From contig JACPSZ010000007.1 of assembly GCA_024860875.1 (NCBI GenBank), forward strand, positions 62,001-126,000: 64,000 nt of DNA. The letters are read 5' to 3'. The translations under genes and the position numbers were made by a program. This document shows, one piece after another, positions 9,178 to 18,203 of the stretch. Every line of letters begins with the position of its first letter. The first letter of the stretch is position 1. Origin of the DNA: Nitrososphaerota archaeon (lineage in GTDB: Archaea > Thermoproteota > Nitrososphaeria > Nitrososphaerales > UBA57). The notes under the pieces are model-generated. The model did no database searches and was not told the DNA's origin. It worked only from the letters and a program-made list of their open reading frames with translations.

Positions 9178-9287
9178 AATGCTTGCTGTGGTCAGAGGCA
9201 GATATGAATCTTCATCCCTAATTTTTGCAACAGAGATGCCATTAGCAAGGCATCCAGAACTAATGCAACAGAACCCGTGACAATACG

Positions 9288-10352
9288 CTATCCTTTATAC
9301 ATAGAATATCTCAGCAATCCTAAAACGCCACCCATAACATCGACCTGATTTCCTGTATCGGTAGAAGAGTCTACAAGGTAAGTCTTGCCTCCGAACTTCT
9401 CCGTTGCATTTAGCAGCTCTACTATGCTGCTTTCGTCGCCCTTTTCGAATAACTTGCTCGAAACCAATACAGATTCAACTGCACCAGCTTTTGCAGCTTC
9501 AAGAGTTTCCCTCAATGAAACAACCACTCTGCCATCGTTCCTTGCAATTCTCTTTACAGCTTCTTCTGCAATAGCCTGAACTCTCACTATAGTGGCATCT
9601 GCAAAAACCCTTTTCAATGATGGAGATTTTAGAGCAACAAAAAGTCCGTCTTCTCCCGAAAGGTCTATCCCTTCAACTATTTGTACCAAAGAGGCAAGCT
9701 TGCTGTCTTTTGAAAGGAAGTTTGCAAACGCATTCTTTGTCTGGCCAGGGCCGAATACAATTATCTTGTTTCCTTCTTTGTGCACTGCTTGGAGAGCATC
9801 CTTGATCTTTGCCATGTATTGAGCCAGCGAGCCCTGCGAGCTTTCGTACATCTTTCCCGAAATTCCCGATTCTATCTGAGGCAGAATCTTCAGATGAGTT
9901 CCGGATAACGCCCCAACGGCTGCATCGCGGGTATCTATTGCAACAAGCAAGAACCTTTCGCTCGATTTTGATGACTCGTGTAGGAGTTTAGCTTCGAAAT
10001 CTTGCCACGTTCTTTTCTTGATGACCAGAGGGAAGCCTATGGAAACGTTCATCGAATGGTGCGAGCCCTTGCTGAGAAACTCTTCCGACACTTCAAGTAT
10101 AGTGCCAGAAATCCTGAGCCTTTCAAGCATGCCTTCAAGCTTTACTGAATCAACCTCCAAGCTAAGCCTTACGCTTATCCTCTGGCCCTTGTCTGGCCTG
10201 GTAAATTCTCCCTGCGCCTTTATCACTCTGGTAGTTTCCCCAGAAATCTCGTCCCCTGAAGCTATTATCCTCCTTAACGTCCATAGGTCTTGAAGGTCTT
10301 CGGGCTGCACTACTGCGAGCCCTATGTTCCTCTGAAACCTGCTGATAATCAT
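9288..10352 (-). CDS. pelA: Pelota (Dom34), ribosome rescue factor
   Basis: Cytosolic eRF1-related protein of 354 residues, normal length. The N-terminal Sm-like domain contains LWTLRRIIASGDEI, typical of pelota. The central domain lacks the GGQ peptide-release motif of eRF1. The C-terminal domain ends with a GGKTYLVDSST region of the eL30-like fold. Pelota works with the translational GTPase aEF1A or ABCE1 to dissociate stalled ribosomes. It lies six bases downstream of dnaG and is probably co-transcribed with it, linking an RNA-surveillance factor with the exosome-associated DnaG. Confidence 0.93.
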   Translation of the reverse strand: MIISRFQRNIGLAVVQPEDLQDLWTLRRIIASGDEISGETTRVIKAQGEFTRPDKGQRISVRLSLEVDSVKLEGMLERLRISGTILEVSEEFLSKGSHHSMNVSIGFPLVIKKRTWQDFEAKLLHESSKSSERFLLVAIDTRDAAVGALSGTHLKILPQIESGISGKMYESSQGSLAQYMAKIKDALQAVHKEGNKIIVFGPGQTKNAFANFLSKDSKLASLVQIVEGIDLSGEDGLFVALKSPSLKRVFADATIVRVQAIAEEAVKRIARNDGRVVVSLRETLEAAKAGAVESVLVSSKLFEKGDESSIVELLNATEKFGGKTYLVDSSTDTGNQVDVMGGVLGLLRYSMYKG

Positions 10353-10358
10353 CGAAAC

Positions 10359-11594
10359 TTATTCTAGACCCACGTCGCGAAATGTTCCAAGGGTTATCAT
10401 TTCAGACCTTCTGCCAATGTCTCCAGCCCTGTGACCTACAATGAACTTTACTCCAGCCTTCTCCGCAGTGTCCACAAGCCTCTGAGTGATGATGCCATCG
10501 AATATCACGTATTTTGCTCCCTCCAAAGACTGCAGGTTCTTGACGAGTTCGCTGACTGGAACCTTAGCCTTTTCATTCATTCCTTCATCGAGTATGACAC
10601 CTTCAAGAGTTCCATTAATTGCCGCAAATACTTCTTTGGTCTTGGCTGCTAAATCGTCTGGAAGCTGTACTGGCGGGGGCCTTTTCTCCTCATACTTGGG
10701 CTCCTCGTATCTGCGCTCATCACGTCTTCTATCTTCATAGCGCCTCTCCTCCCTCCTTTCCCTTTCATGGCGCTGCATTGGAGCAGGTTCTCTTTTCAGA
10801 ATATCAAGAATTTCTACTGGGGTTAGTTCTTCAACTTCTCTGCCTGGAGGTGCTCTGTAGACCTTCTCTATTCTGGCAACCTGCTGAAGCTCTTTCAGAA
10901 TCAAATCTCCGCCTCTATCCCCATCCAAGAAAGCCACTGCCTTCTTCTCTCGCGAAAGCCTTGCAATAGATTCTGGTACGTTAGTCCCTTCGACTGCAAC
11001 GGAATTTTCTATCCCTGCTCTGAGGAGGTTAAGTACGTCTGCCCTGCCTTCAACGATTATTATGTTGTCAGAGGTATAGATGCCTGGCCCCGCGGGGAGC
11101 TCTTCCCTGCCGTACGAAATTATCTTTGCTGCCCTTGCAGAATCTGCAACGTCTTTGAGCTCCTCCTCCGTGCTGCTCTCGGACTTCGTGGCCCAATCTT
11201 TCATTATCAACTTTGCCCTGTCAACTATTGTCTTTCTTCTCGACGATCTAACATCTTCAACTTCTACGAGCTGGAAATGTGCTGTGCATGGCCCAACTTT
11301 ATCCACGCTTTCAACTGCTGCAGCTATCAGCGATGCTGTCTGTATGTCTGTCGACATCGGAATGATAACTTCGCCGTGCGTTTTGCCGTTCTTGGAGTCT
11401 AGGTTGATCTCTATTCTGCCGACTTTCCAAGTCTTCTGGAGTTCGTTCAGGTTCATCTTTGGGCCGAACAGGCCTTCAGTTTGCCCGAATATCGCTCCGA
11501 CTAGGTCAGCCTTCTCTACGACACCATCTACTTCGAACTTTAGTTTCACATGATACTTTACTATAGCCGTATCTGGCAATTCTAAATTCACCAA
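10359..11594 (-). CDS. dnaG: Archaeal DnaG-type primase / exosome subunit
   Basis: Protein of 411 residues. A conserved N-terminal archaeal DnaG domain (residues 1-165) is followed by a TOPRIM domain with VEGRAD at 181-186 and the metal-binding LDGDRGGD at 223-230. An arginine/glutamate-rich linker of about 35 residues then leads to a C-terminal domain. In archaea DnaG is a stable subunit of the RNA exosome and promotes poly(A)-rich RNA degradation; primase activity has been reported in some species. The GTG start is preceded by GGTG-type pairing and, a few bases upstream, by a perfect palindrome. Pelota follows at once, which supports an RNA-quality-control transcript. Confidence 0.93.
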   Translation of the reverse strand: MVNLELPDTAIVKYHVKLKFEVDGVVEKADLVGAIFGQTEGLFGPKMNLNELQKTWKVGRIEINLDSKNGKTHGEVIIPMSTDIQTASLIAAAVESVDKVGPCTAHFQLVEVEDVRSSRRKTIVDRAKLIMKDWATKSESSTEEELKDVADSARAAKIISYGREELPAGPGIYTSDNIIIVEGRADVLNLLRAGIENSVAVEGTNVPESIARLSREKKAVAFLDGDRGGDLILKELQQVARIEKVYRAPPGREVEELTPVEILDILKREPAPMQRHERERREERRYEDRRRDERRYEEPKYEEKRPPPVQLPDDLAAKTKEVFAAINGTLEGVILDEGMNEKAKVPVSELVKNLQSLEGAKYVIFDGIITQRLVDTAEKAGVKFIVGHRAGDIGRRSEMITLGTFRDVGLE

Positions 11595-11598
11595 TTAT

Positions 11599-11619
11599 CG
11601 TTAAGCTCAAGTCTTAACG
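11599..11619. promoter_or_regulatory. Perfect palindrome just upstream of dnaG
   Basis: Seven-base arms CGTTAAG and CTTAACG flank a seven-base spacer. The element ends five bases before the dnaG start codon, where it could be a repressor operator or a 5'-leader hairpin near the ribosome-binding region. Confidence 0.4.
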
Positions 11620-11791
11620 TGGTTCGTGCCAATACTCATCCATATATACCTTACAGTTTGTGTCCAATTCTGTTAACTTTGGCGAAGGTTTTCTGAGCTC
11701 CGCTTTCGGACGGTTCTTGATAGAACGCTATGTATATCGAGGGCAGACGATACTTGCCAGAATAGCTAAGGACTAAATCCCACGGCTACGA

Positions 11792-13447
11792 ATGGTGGAG
11801 CAGTTGAAGAAAGGCGCAGAACTCTTTGTGGAATGTCTTGAGAATGAGAGGGTGGAGTATATCTTCGGCCTACCGGGGGAGGAGATACTTCCGCTGCTCA
11901 ATGCCCTCTCGTCAAGTGAAAAGATAAAGTTCATTCTGACAAGGCACGAGCAAGCCGCAGCATTCATGGCTGACATTTATGGAAGACTAACCGGCAAGGC
12001 AGGAGTCTGTCTCGCCACGCTGGGTCCCGGTGCTACGAACCTTATTACCGGGGTTGCAGATGCCAACCTCGATAGATCACCAGTAGTGGCTATTACGGGT
12101 CAGGGTAGTCTTGAGAAGACCCACAAAGAGTCCCACCAGTATATCGATATAGTAAGCACGTTCAAGTTCATTACAAAGTGGAACAGAACGGTTACGAGAG
12201 CCGACTTCATACCAGAGATTGTTTGGAAGGCATTCAGGCTGGCTAAAGAGGAGAAGAAGGGTGCTACGCATATCGAGCTCCCTGAGAATGTCTGCGAGGA
12301 AGGGACTTCAGCACGACCGTTATCTGGAGAACATATTCATAGTACAATTGTTGCTGACAAGGTTGCAGTTAGCTCTGCCGCCCAGATGATCAGCAGGGCG
12401 ATGAGCCCATTAATTCTAGCTGGAAATGGTGTGGTAAGAGCGAACGCGAGTGATGAGCTGGTAGAGTTTGCGAAGGCCACAAACATACCTATAGTAAACA
12501 CTTTCATGGGCAAAGGTGTCATATCAGCCAATGATGATCTATCACTCGGGACTATTGGACTGCAGTCCAAGGACTATCTAACATGTGGATTTGAAAGAGC
12601 CGACCTAGTGATCAGCATTGGTTATGATCTGGTGGAATATTCTCCCAGATTCTGGAATCCAAGGATGGACAAGAGGATAATCCATATCGACTCAACTCAT
12701 TCTGAAACTGACATGCATTTTCTAACTACGATAGATCTAATAGGCGACATTAAGGAGACCCTAAAATTGCTAGCTAGTTTTTCCAAATTCAGAAGTGATT
12801 CGGCATATTCGACCAAGCTGAAAAGGTACATAGCAAGCGATCTTGACGAGCATAAGGATGATAATTCCTATCCTCTCAAGCCTCAGAAGATAGTCTACGA
12901 CATTAGGGAAACGTTAGATGAAAATGATATACTCATCTCAGATGTAGGGATGCATAAAATATGGATATCTCGGCTCTACCCTGCTTATCGACCAAATACG
13001 GTTCTTATCTCGAATGGCTTGGCCTCTATGGGAATTGCCTTACCTGGAGCAGTAGCAGCCAAACTTGTCCATCCTGAGAGGAAGATAATCGCAGCTTGTG
13101 GCGATGGAGGATTCCTTATGAATCTGCATGAATTAGAGACGGCAAAGAGACTCGGCCTAGCGTTCATAGTTCTTGTCTTCGACGATGGCAGATATTCACA
13201 AGTTGAATGGAATCAGTTGAATAGATATGGAAAATCGTTCAATGTAGAGTTCACAAATCCAGACTTCGTAAAACTAGCTGACAGTTTCGGCGTAAATGGG
13301 ATAAGGATAGAGAAGGCTGACGATCTTCAAGGGGTACTCAAGGAGGCCAGCAAATCAAGCTCCATTTGGATCATCGATGTACCAGTTGATACAAATGAGA
13401 ATCGGTTCTTAAGTGAAAAATTGGGTAATACTATTTGTCCAGTGTAA
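11792..13447 (+). CDS. Thiamine-diphosphate enzyme, acetolactate synthase-like
   Basis: Protein of 551 residues with the three-domain architecture of the acetolactate synthase/pyruvate oxidase superfamily. The catalytic glutamate lies in LTRHEQAAAFMAD near residue 53, a central nucleotide-binding-type domain follows, and the C-terminal ThDP motif begins GDGGFLMNLHE. The closest shape is a stand-alone acetolactate synthase (AlsS or IlvB type), which condenses two pyruvates. No small regulatory IlvN subunit or other branched-chain gene is next to it. Other ThDP decarboxylases of the family cannot be excluded. It is preceded by about 200 bases without a gene and diverges from dnaG. Confidence 0.8.
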   Translation: MVEQLKKGAELFVECLENERVEYIFGLPGEEILPLLNALSSSEKIKFILTRHEQAAAFMADIYGRLTGKAGVCLATLGPGATNLITGVADANLDRSPVVAITGQGSLEKTHKESHQYIDIVSTFKFITKWNRTVTRADFIPEIVWKAFRLAKEEKKGATHIELPENVCEEGTSARPLSGEHIHSTIVADKVAVSSAAQMISRAMSPLILAGNGVVRANASDELVEFAKATNIPIVNTFMGKGVISANDDLSLGTIGLQSKDYLTCGFERADLVISIGYDLVEYSPRFWNPRMDKRIIHIDSTHSETDMHFLTTIDLIGDIKETLKLLASFSKFRSDSAYSTKLKRYIASDLDEHKDDNSYPLKPQKIVYDIRETLDENDILISDVGMHKIWISRLYPAYRPNTVLISNGLASMGIALPGAVAAKLVHPERKIIAACGDGGFLMNLHELETAKRLGLAFIVLVFDDGRYSQVEWNQLNRYGKSFNVEFTNPDFVKLADSFGVNGIRIEKADDLQGVLKEASKSSSIWIIDVPVDTNENRFLSEKLGNTICPV

Positions 13448-13654
13448 AACACTATCGAAGGAGCTACAGTGACTCTTTTAGTGCCATCTGGCTCCTCTCT
13501 ACTTAGTGCTCCATCGTCAAGAACTATTCAAAAGTGGAGTTCAGAGAACCTCCTGCAGAATTACCAAAAACCAATTTGTGCCCAATTACAATGAACAATT
13601 TCTTGCACAACGTTAAAAACCAAAAGAAATTCTAAATAGCAGAGCAGGCAAAGC

Positions 13655-14443
13655 ATGATAAAACTTGGCATAATAGGCTGCGGGGCCATTGGGACATCGA
13701 TAGCGACTGCAGTTGACAGAGGAGAAGTAAAGAACTGCCAGCTTGTTTCTGTCTTTGACATCGATAAAAAGCAGGCCGATAAGTTGCTGTCAAAACTCTC
13801 TGCAAGGCCCAAAGTTGCCAAGACCTTTGAAGAGTTCCTTAAGATCGATTCAGATTTGATCGCTGAATGCGCTTCTCAACAGGCGCTCAAGCAGTTTGCT
13901 GAAAGAGTGCTGAAATCTGGGAGGGACATGCAGGTCATGAGCGAAGGTGCATTCTTGGACAACGAGTTCAGCAAGAGGATAATGAAGGTGGTTTCTGAGA
14001 CAGGCAAGAAGATGCACCTACCTTCTGGGGCTATTGGAGGATTGGATGTCATGAAGGCTGCCGCTAGATCGGGATTGACCAACGTTAAACTTGTCACGAG
14101 AAAGCCTCCAGATTCGCTAGGCGGCAAAAGTAAGCGCGTTAAAACAGTGTTCGAAGGTTCTGCAGAAGAAGCCGTGAGGCTTCTACCAAGAAACATCAAC
14201 ATAGCTGCTACACTTTCATTGGCGGGAATAGGTGGCAAGAAGACGAAGGTCAAGGTCATCTCTGATCCAACGATAAAACATATCATCCATAGGCTAGAAG
14301 TCAGCGGCAAATTTGGCAGGATGACGTTAACACTTTACAATCTCCCCCATCCAGACAACCCGAAGACGAGCGCTCTGGCAGTGTATTCTGCAATTGTCAC
14401 GCTTCAGCAGCTCTGCTCCCCCGATGTCAGAATAGGCACATGA
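13655..14443 (+). CDS. nadX: L-aspartate dehydrogenase (NAD biosynthesis)
   Basis: NAD(P)-dependent enzyme of 262 residues that oxidises aspartate to iminoaspartate, the precursor that quinolinate synthase uses in de novo NAD synthesis. The Rossmann motif GIIGCGAIGTSIA is at the N-terminus and the substrate domain contains LPSGAIGGLDV, characteristic of the family. No nadA or nadC is adjacent. The ATG start follows an A/T-rich promoter-like stretch. The dinucleotide motif fits NADH or NADPH use. Confidence 0.9.
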   Translation: MIKLGIIGCGAIGTSIATAVDRGEVKNCQLVSVFDIDKKQADKLLSKLSARPKVAKTFEEFLKIDSDLIAECASQQALKQFAERVLKSGRDMQVMSEGAFLDNEFSKRIMKVVSETGKKMHLPSGAIGGLDVMKAAARSGLTNVKLVTRKPPDSLGGKSKRVKTVFEGSAEEAVRLLPRNINIAATLSLAGIGGKKTKVKVISDPTIKHIIHRLEVSGKFGRMTLTLYNLPHPDNPKTSALAVYSAIVTLQQLCSPDVRIGT

Positions 14444-14493
14444 GACATCAGTCACAAGACAAACATATATCCCAGAAAAAATAACGCTATTCC

Positions 14494-15015
14494 ATGTCGA
14501 TACTCTATTCTGTATTGAAGGTTGCCGACAAGATAGCTCCAGCAAGGAAAGTGTACGCGCATTGCGATATCCCGTGCGGAATATATGACCCCCATCTGGC
14601 TCAGCTCTCAGCACACACAGTAATCAGAATGGTTCATTTCATCAATGACCTTCCAAAACTTCCCCCTGATGCCACAACACCACAGATGCAGGAATACCAC
14701 AACAAGTATGCAAGATATACTCAGGTAAAGGAGCAGCATGCAGAGTTATGCAAGCATGAGATAAGGATTCTGTGGGGAGACTACTTCAAGCCAGAGCATA
14801 CTCAGAAGTTTCCTCAATTGCATGACCTCGTATGGAAAGCGATGAAAGCTGCATCGAAGGCGAAGCAGGAAGTCAACATGCAGGCATCGGAAGACCTTCT
14901 CAAGGCTGTAGAGGAGATTGCTGAGATATTCTGGAAGACCAAAAACGTTGAGACTGTGAGGACGAAATCGTTCTATCCTACGGAGAGGGAGATAGTCTAC
15001 CCAAAGGTCAAATAG
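14494..15015 (+). CDS. sodN: Nickel superoxide dismutase (precursor)
   Basis: Small helical protein of 173 residues. The nickel hook is unmistakable: HCDIPCGIYDP begins at His23, so Cys24 and Cys28 with the freed His23 amino group would bind nickel. Residues 1-22 form the propeptide that must be removed after Ala22. The enzyme dismutates superoxide, normally as a hexamer of four-helix bundles; where it acts here is not certain, and no secretion signal is evident. The next gene, 39 bases on, is the matching maturation protease. Ni-SOD is best known from actinobacteria and cyanobacteria, so horizontal origin is possible. Confidence 0.95.
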   Translation: MSILYSVLKVADKIAPARKVYAHCDIPCGIYDPHLAQLSAHTVIRMVHFINDLPKLPPDATTPQMQEYHNKYARYTQVKEQHAELCKHEIRILWGDYFKPEHTQKFPQLHDLVWKAMKAASKAKQEVNMQASEDLLKAVEEIAEIFWKTKNVETVRTKSFYPTEREIVYPKVK

Positions 15016-15054
15016 ACACCTCCTCAGAAAATTTTCGTGGTGTTCTTTCCCCTC

Positions 15055-15339
15055 ATGCGCTTCAGAGTCGAAGATGTCAGCATGGAGCCGACCCTGAACG
15101 CAGGGGATTACATTATAATTAACAAATTGTCTTATCTTTTCAGGAGACCCTCGAAGGGCGACATTGTAGTCTTCAAGCATAGCACTAAAAAATTTTTGAT
15201 AAAACGCATAGCAGAAGTCAAAGATTCAGAATATTTTGTATTAGGAGATAATAGGGAATTCAGCACTGACAGCAGGCACTTCGGAGTAATCAGCAAAAAT
15301 CACATAGTTGGAAAGGTCTGGTTTCACGCAAAGCAGTGA
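15055..15339 (+). CDS. sodX: Nickel-SOD maturation protease, S26 family
   Basis: Small signal-peptidase-like serine protease of 94 residues from the preferred ATG. The catalytic serine is in VEDVSMEPTL (Ser9), the catalytic lysine in FLIKRIAEV (Lys50), and the family motif GDNREFSTDSR follows. Unlike true signal peptidases it lacks an N-terminal membrane anchor, as SodX proteins do. It should remove the 22-residue SodN propeptide to expose His1. A GTG 18 bases upstream would add six residues, but the family begins at the chosen ATG. The tight sodN-sodX pairing supports the function of both. Confidence 0.88.
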   Translation: MRFRVEDVSMEPTLNAGDYIIINKLSYLFRRPSKGDIVVFKHSTKKFLIKRIAEVKDSEYFVLGDNREFSTDSRHFGVISKNHIVGKVWFHAKQ

Positions 15340-15452
15340 AGGTTCAAATATCGCCTATAACATTCAGATTTGGCTTTGTTAAAAGACATGTGCTTGGAAC
15401 GCCTGTTCCAAAGCGTCCCTTATCTCATATACCTTAGATATTGGTGTCAACA

Positions 15453-16343
15453 ATGATGCGCAACAAAATAATTGTGGCTGGTTTGGTAGCTCTTTTGCTA
15501 TGTTTAGGGTTTGTTCCGATTCTTCAGGCGAACGCTCAGCAGGATAAGACTAGGGCTGAGCAGTTTGTCCAGATAGCAGACCGGTCAAGAGAACATGTTA
15601 TTTCAATACGGGACATGGCTGCCTCAAAGGGAGTAAGCACTTCCAAGATGGACGCTTTGATTGTGGAAGCCGATTCCCTGCTAAAAGAGGCAAAGACATT
15701 TTTAGCAGATAACAAACTTTCCGACGCTCTTGCAAAGGCCACCGCTGCGATGCGGAAATATACAGACGCGATAAAGTCGCTCGGCGGAACTCTGAAGCCT
15801 CAAGCACAAGAAAGTGAACGGCAGAAGGCAGAGATTGAAAAAAGGGAAGCTGACAGGATTGAGAGGATACGCGTATCAGTAAAGGCTGTGCCTAATGCTC
15901 GGCCAGAACTTGTAAAAGAGATCAACGACCGCCTCGTTGAAGCCGAAGGTTTGATGAAGAATCAGCCTCCAAACAGGCCAGAAGCCAGACCAATGAATTC
16001 AAAGACTGCTGAAGCGTTAGATCTTGTAAGAAAACTTGAGCGTGAGGACATGCAGATGACACAGAGGATCAACGAATACCTAAGAGGAGTAGACGCTCAA
16101 ATCCAGAAGATTGCAGGTGACATTGAGACTGCTGCAAAGAGGGGAGCTAATGTTGAATCACTACAGAAGCATCTTGCAGAGCTGCAACAGCTTGTAGAGG
16201 GAGCAAAGAAGAAAGTTATTGACGGAGACAGAAACGGAGCGCTGAAGGACATCGGCAAGATTCAAGAGCTCCTGAATAATATAAAGAGAGAGATCATTCC
16301 TATCAGCAGACCCGTGCAGGAAAGGCCTAACAGAGGCCCTTAG
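15453..16343 (+). CDS. Secreted helical coiled-coil protein, unknown function
   Basis: About 296 residues from the ATG. An N-terminal signal peptide (MMRNKI then a hydrophobic core ending QANAQ) is followed by long charged helices such as SERQKAEIEKREADRIERI, suggesting coiled coils or a helical bundle. The C-terminus is proline- and arginine-rich. No catalytic motif is visible. The repeated helical style is reminiscent of extracytoplasmic adhesins or periplasmic scaffolds, but I do not recognise a family. A TTG four codons upstream is an alternative start. It is convergent with a small winged-helix regulator across one base. Confidence 0.7.
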   Translation: MMRNKIIVAGLVALLLCLGFVPILQANAQQDKTRAEQFVQIADRSREHVISIRDMAASKGVSTSKMDALIVEADSLLKEAKTFLADNKLSDALAKATAAMRKYTDAIKSLGGTLKPQAQESERQKAEIEKREADRIERIRVSVKAVPNARPELVKEINDRLVEAEGLMKNQPPNRPEARPMNSKTAEALDLVRKLEREDMQMTQRINEYLRGVDAQIQKIAGDIETAAKRGANVESLQKHLAELQQLVEGAKKKVIDGDRNGALKDIGKIQELLNNIKREIIPISRPVQERPNRGP

Positions 16344-16344
16344 T

Positions 16345-16665
16345 CTAACGGGGCTTGAAGACCTTCTCTCCAGCCTCCAACTTGGACCATATTTCTGCAA
16401 AGATTGTGAAATTCGCCATGAAATAGTCTGTGAGTCTGTACGCAGCACCGTAGCCATCAGAATCCGATTTGATAATATTGTTCTCCCTCAGAACTTTCAG
16501 ATGGTGCTGGACGGTCTTGTAGTCTAACGAAAGCATCTCCGCAATCTTATTGGCATTGTACATACCGTCTTTGAGCAGTTTCACCATCTTCGCTCTCGAT
16601 ATACCCCCTCTGCTACCTGCAAAGAGGTACCATATTAGCTGCCTATAGGCTCTATCTTGGGACAG
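16345..16665 (-). CDS. Small winged-helix regulator, probable CTG start
   Basis: The clearly conserved part is a winged-helix domain with YNANKIAEMLSLDYKTVQHHL, matching archaeal ArsR-like regulators. From the first ATG (at 16587) it would have 80 residues. The frame remains open 26 codons further upstream and reads RQLIWYLFAG then SRGGISRAK, which is the hydrophobic/GG segment that normally precedes this domain, so translation should begin earlier. No ATG, GTG or TTG exists there; a CTG directly after an in-frame stop has GGAG eight bases upstream. I therefore place the start at CTG. Alternatives are a truncated protein or a sequence error. The target genes are unknown. Confidence 0.65.
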   Translation of the reverse strand: MSQDRAYRQLIWYLFAGSRGGISRAKMVKLLKDGMYNANKIAEMLSLDYKTVQHHLKVLRENNIIKSDSDGYGAAYRLTDYFMANFTIFAEIWSKLEAGEKVFKPR

Positions 16666-16835
16666 TTAGCTCACTCCGCAGATTGACAGACCTTGGCAGT
16701 ATGAAACAATAAGATTAATGCAAATAGCGGCTTTTGTGTAAGAGGGGAGCAACCAAAAAGATCGTAGTGCAGGTGATAAAAAAGCTCTTTGCATAGTAAT
16801 TCCCTTAAATGCCCATTTTTACTGCAGGTGCAGAA

Positions 16836-18203
16836 ATGAAGGCTAAGCAACTCCTTCCCAACCTAAATGATGAAACCATTGCAAAGATGCTCTCCGTTAT
16901 AGGTGCAAAGAGTATTGACGATTTGTTTTCAGACATTCCGAAAGATTTGAAACTGACTAGGGAGCTTAACATCCCTTCGAATATGAGCGAGATGGAAATT
17001 GAAAGACATGTGCAGGAGCTTTTGGCAAAGAATTACGTTAAGCCAACTCTGAGCTTCCTCGGCGCTGGAGCATATTCGCATTATGTCCCTGCAGTAGTTG
17101 AGCAGATAATCTCAAGGTCAGAATTTTACACGTCTTACACTCCGTATCAGCCTGAAATAAGCCAAGGGATGCTGCAGTCGCTCTTCGAATACCAGAGCCT
17201 AATTTGTAATCTTACTCATATGGACGTTGCTAACAGCTCGATGTACGACTGGGGTACGGCGGTAGGGGAAGCCGCAAGGATGGCCTTCAGGCTCAAAGGA
17301 AGAAAGAGGATTCTGGTTTCTGGCAATGTCGGCCCTGAAAGGTTCGAAATTATGAAGACCTACCTTTGGCCTTTTGATGTGCAAATTGAAGTAATTCCTT
17401 ACGACAAGAAGACTGGCAGGGCTGATCTGAATGCCGTCAAGAGCAGAATGACAGACGATGTTTCCGCTATATACGTTGAAAATCCGAACTTCTTCGGCGT
17501 CTTCGAAGATGACATCGAAGACATTGCATCGATAGCACATGCGAAGGGAGCACTTCTAATTGCGGGTATTGACCCTATCTCTCTAGGTATAGCAAAGCCT
17601 CCGGGCGAATACGGAGCTGACATTGCAGTTGGTGAAGGGCAGTCGATGGGCATGCACGTCAACTTCGGAGGGCCTTACGTAGGAATTTTCGCAGTAAAAG
17701 GAGGGCAGGAAATCATCAGGCAGATGCCGGGAAGAATCATAGGCATGACAACTACCAAAGACGGAAACAGGAGAGGTTTCTCGCAAGTCCTCCAGACTAG
17801 GGAGCAGCACATCAGGAGGGAAAATGCGACTTCAAACATCTGCACAAACCAATCGCTCTGCGCCTTGGCAGTATGCGTCTATCTGGCACTTCTCGGCGAA
17901 GAGGGGATAAAGAACATCTCGAAAAGGATCATAGCAACATCACACTATGCAAGCAAAGTTCTTTCAGAAGTTTCAAGCGTGGAGGCTCCGTATTTCGAGG
18001 GCTCTTTCTTCAGAGAATTCACTGCCAAGATTAAGAGAAGCAATATTTCGAAAAAACTTTTGCAGAGCGAGATAGTCGGAGGTCTTGATCTTAGCAGGTT
18101 CTTCCCAGAATTGAAGGAAGTGTATCTCTACTCGTTCTCCGAAATACATTCCCCCGAAGACATACAGAAACTTGCAGATGCTCTGAAGAAGGTGAAATCC
18201 TAA
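16836..18203 (+). CDS. gcvPA: Glycine dehydrogenase (decarboxylating) subunit 1
   Basis: N-terminal half of the split P-protein, 455 residues from the chosen ATG. Together with GcvPB it decarboxylates glycine using pyridoxal phosphate and passes the aminomethyl group to lipoyl-GcvH. Family segments include SFLGAGAYSHYVP, YTPYQPEISQG and the terminal region with REFTAK. The ATG at 16836 is preferred over one nine codons upstream because AGGTG precedes it at seven bases and the family N-terminus starts there; a CTTAAAT box lies about 28 bases before it. It overlaps gcvPB by one base and opens the gcv operon. Confidence 0.94.
   Translation: MKAKQLLPNLNDETIAKMLSVIGAKSIDDLFSDIPKDLKLTRELNIPSNMSEMEIERHVQELLAKNYVKPTLSFLGAGAYSHYVPAVVEQIISRSEFYTSYTPYQPEISQGMLQSLFEYQSLICNLTHMDVANSSMYDWGTAVGEAARMAFRLKGRKRILVSGNVGPERFEIMKTYLWPFDVQIEVIPYDKKTGRADLNAVKSRMTDDVSAIYVENPNFFGVFEDDIEDIASIAHAKGALLIAGIDPISLGIAKPPGEYGADIAVGEGQSMGMHVNFGGPYVGIFAVKGGQEIIRQMPGRIIGMTTTKDGNRRGFSQVLQTREQHIRRENATSNICTNQSLCALAVCVYLALLGEEGIKNISKRIIATSHYASKVLSEVSSVEAPYFEGSFFREFTAKIKRSNISKKLLQSEIVGGLDLSRFFPELKEVYLYSFSEIHSPEDIQKLADALKKVKS

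Noticed and set aside
16666-16835. Glycine riboswitch before the gcv operon
   Set aside because: No tandem aptamer core is visible, the region is too short once the TATA box is placed, and the leader to the preferred ATG is near zero.
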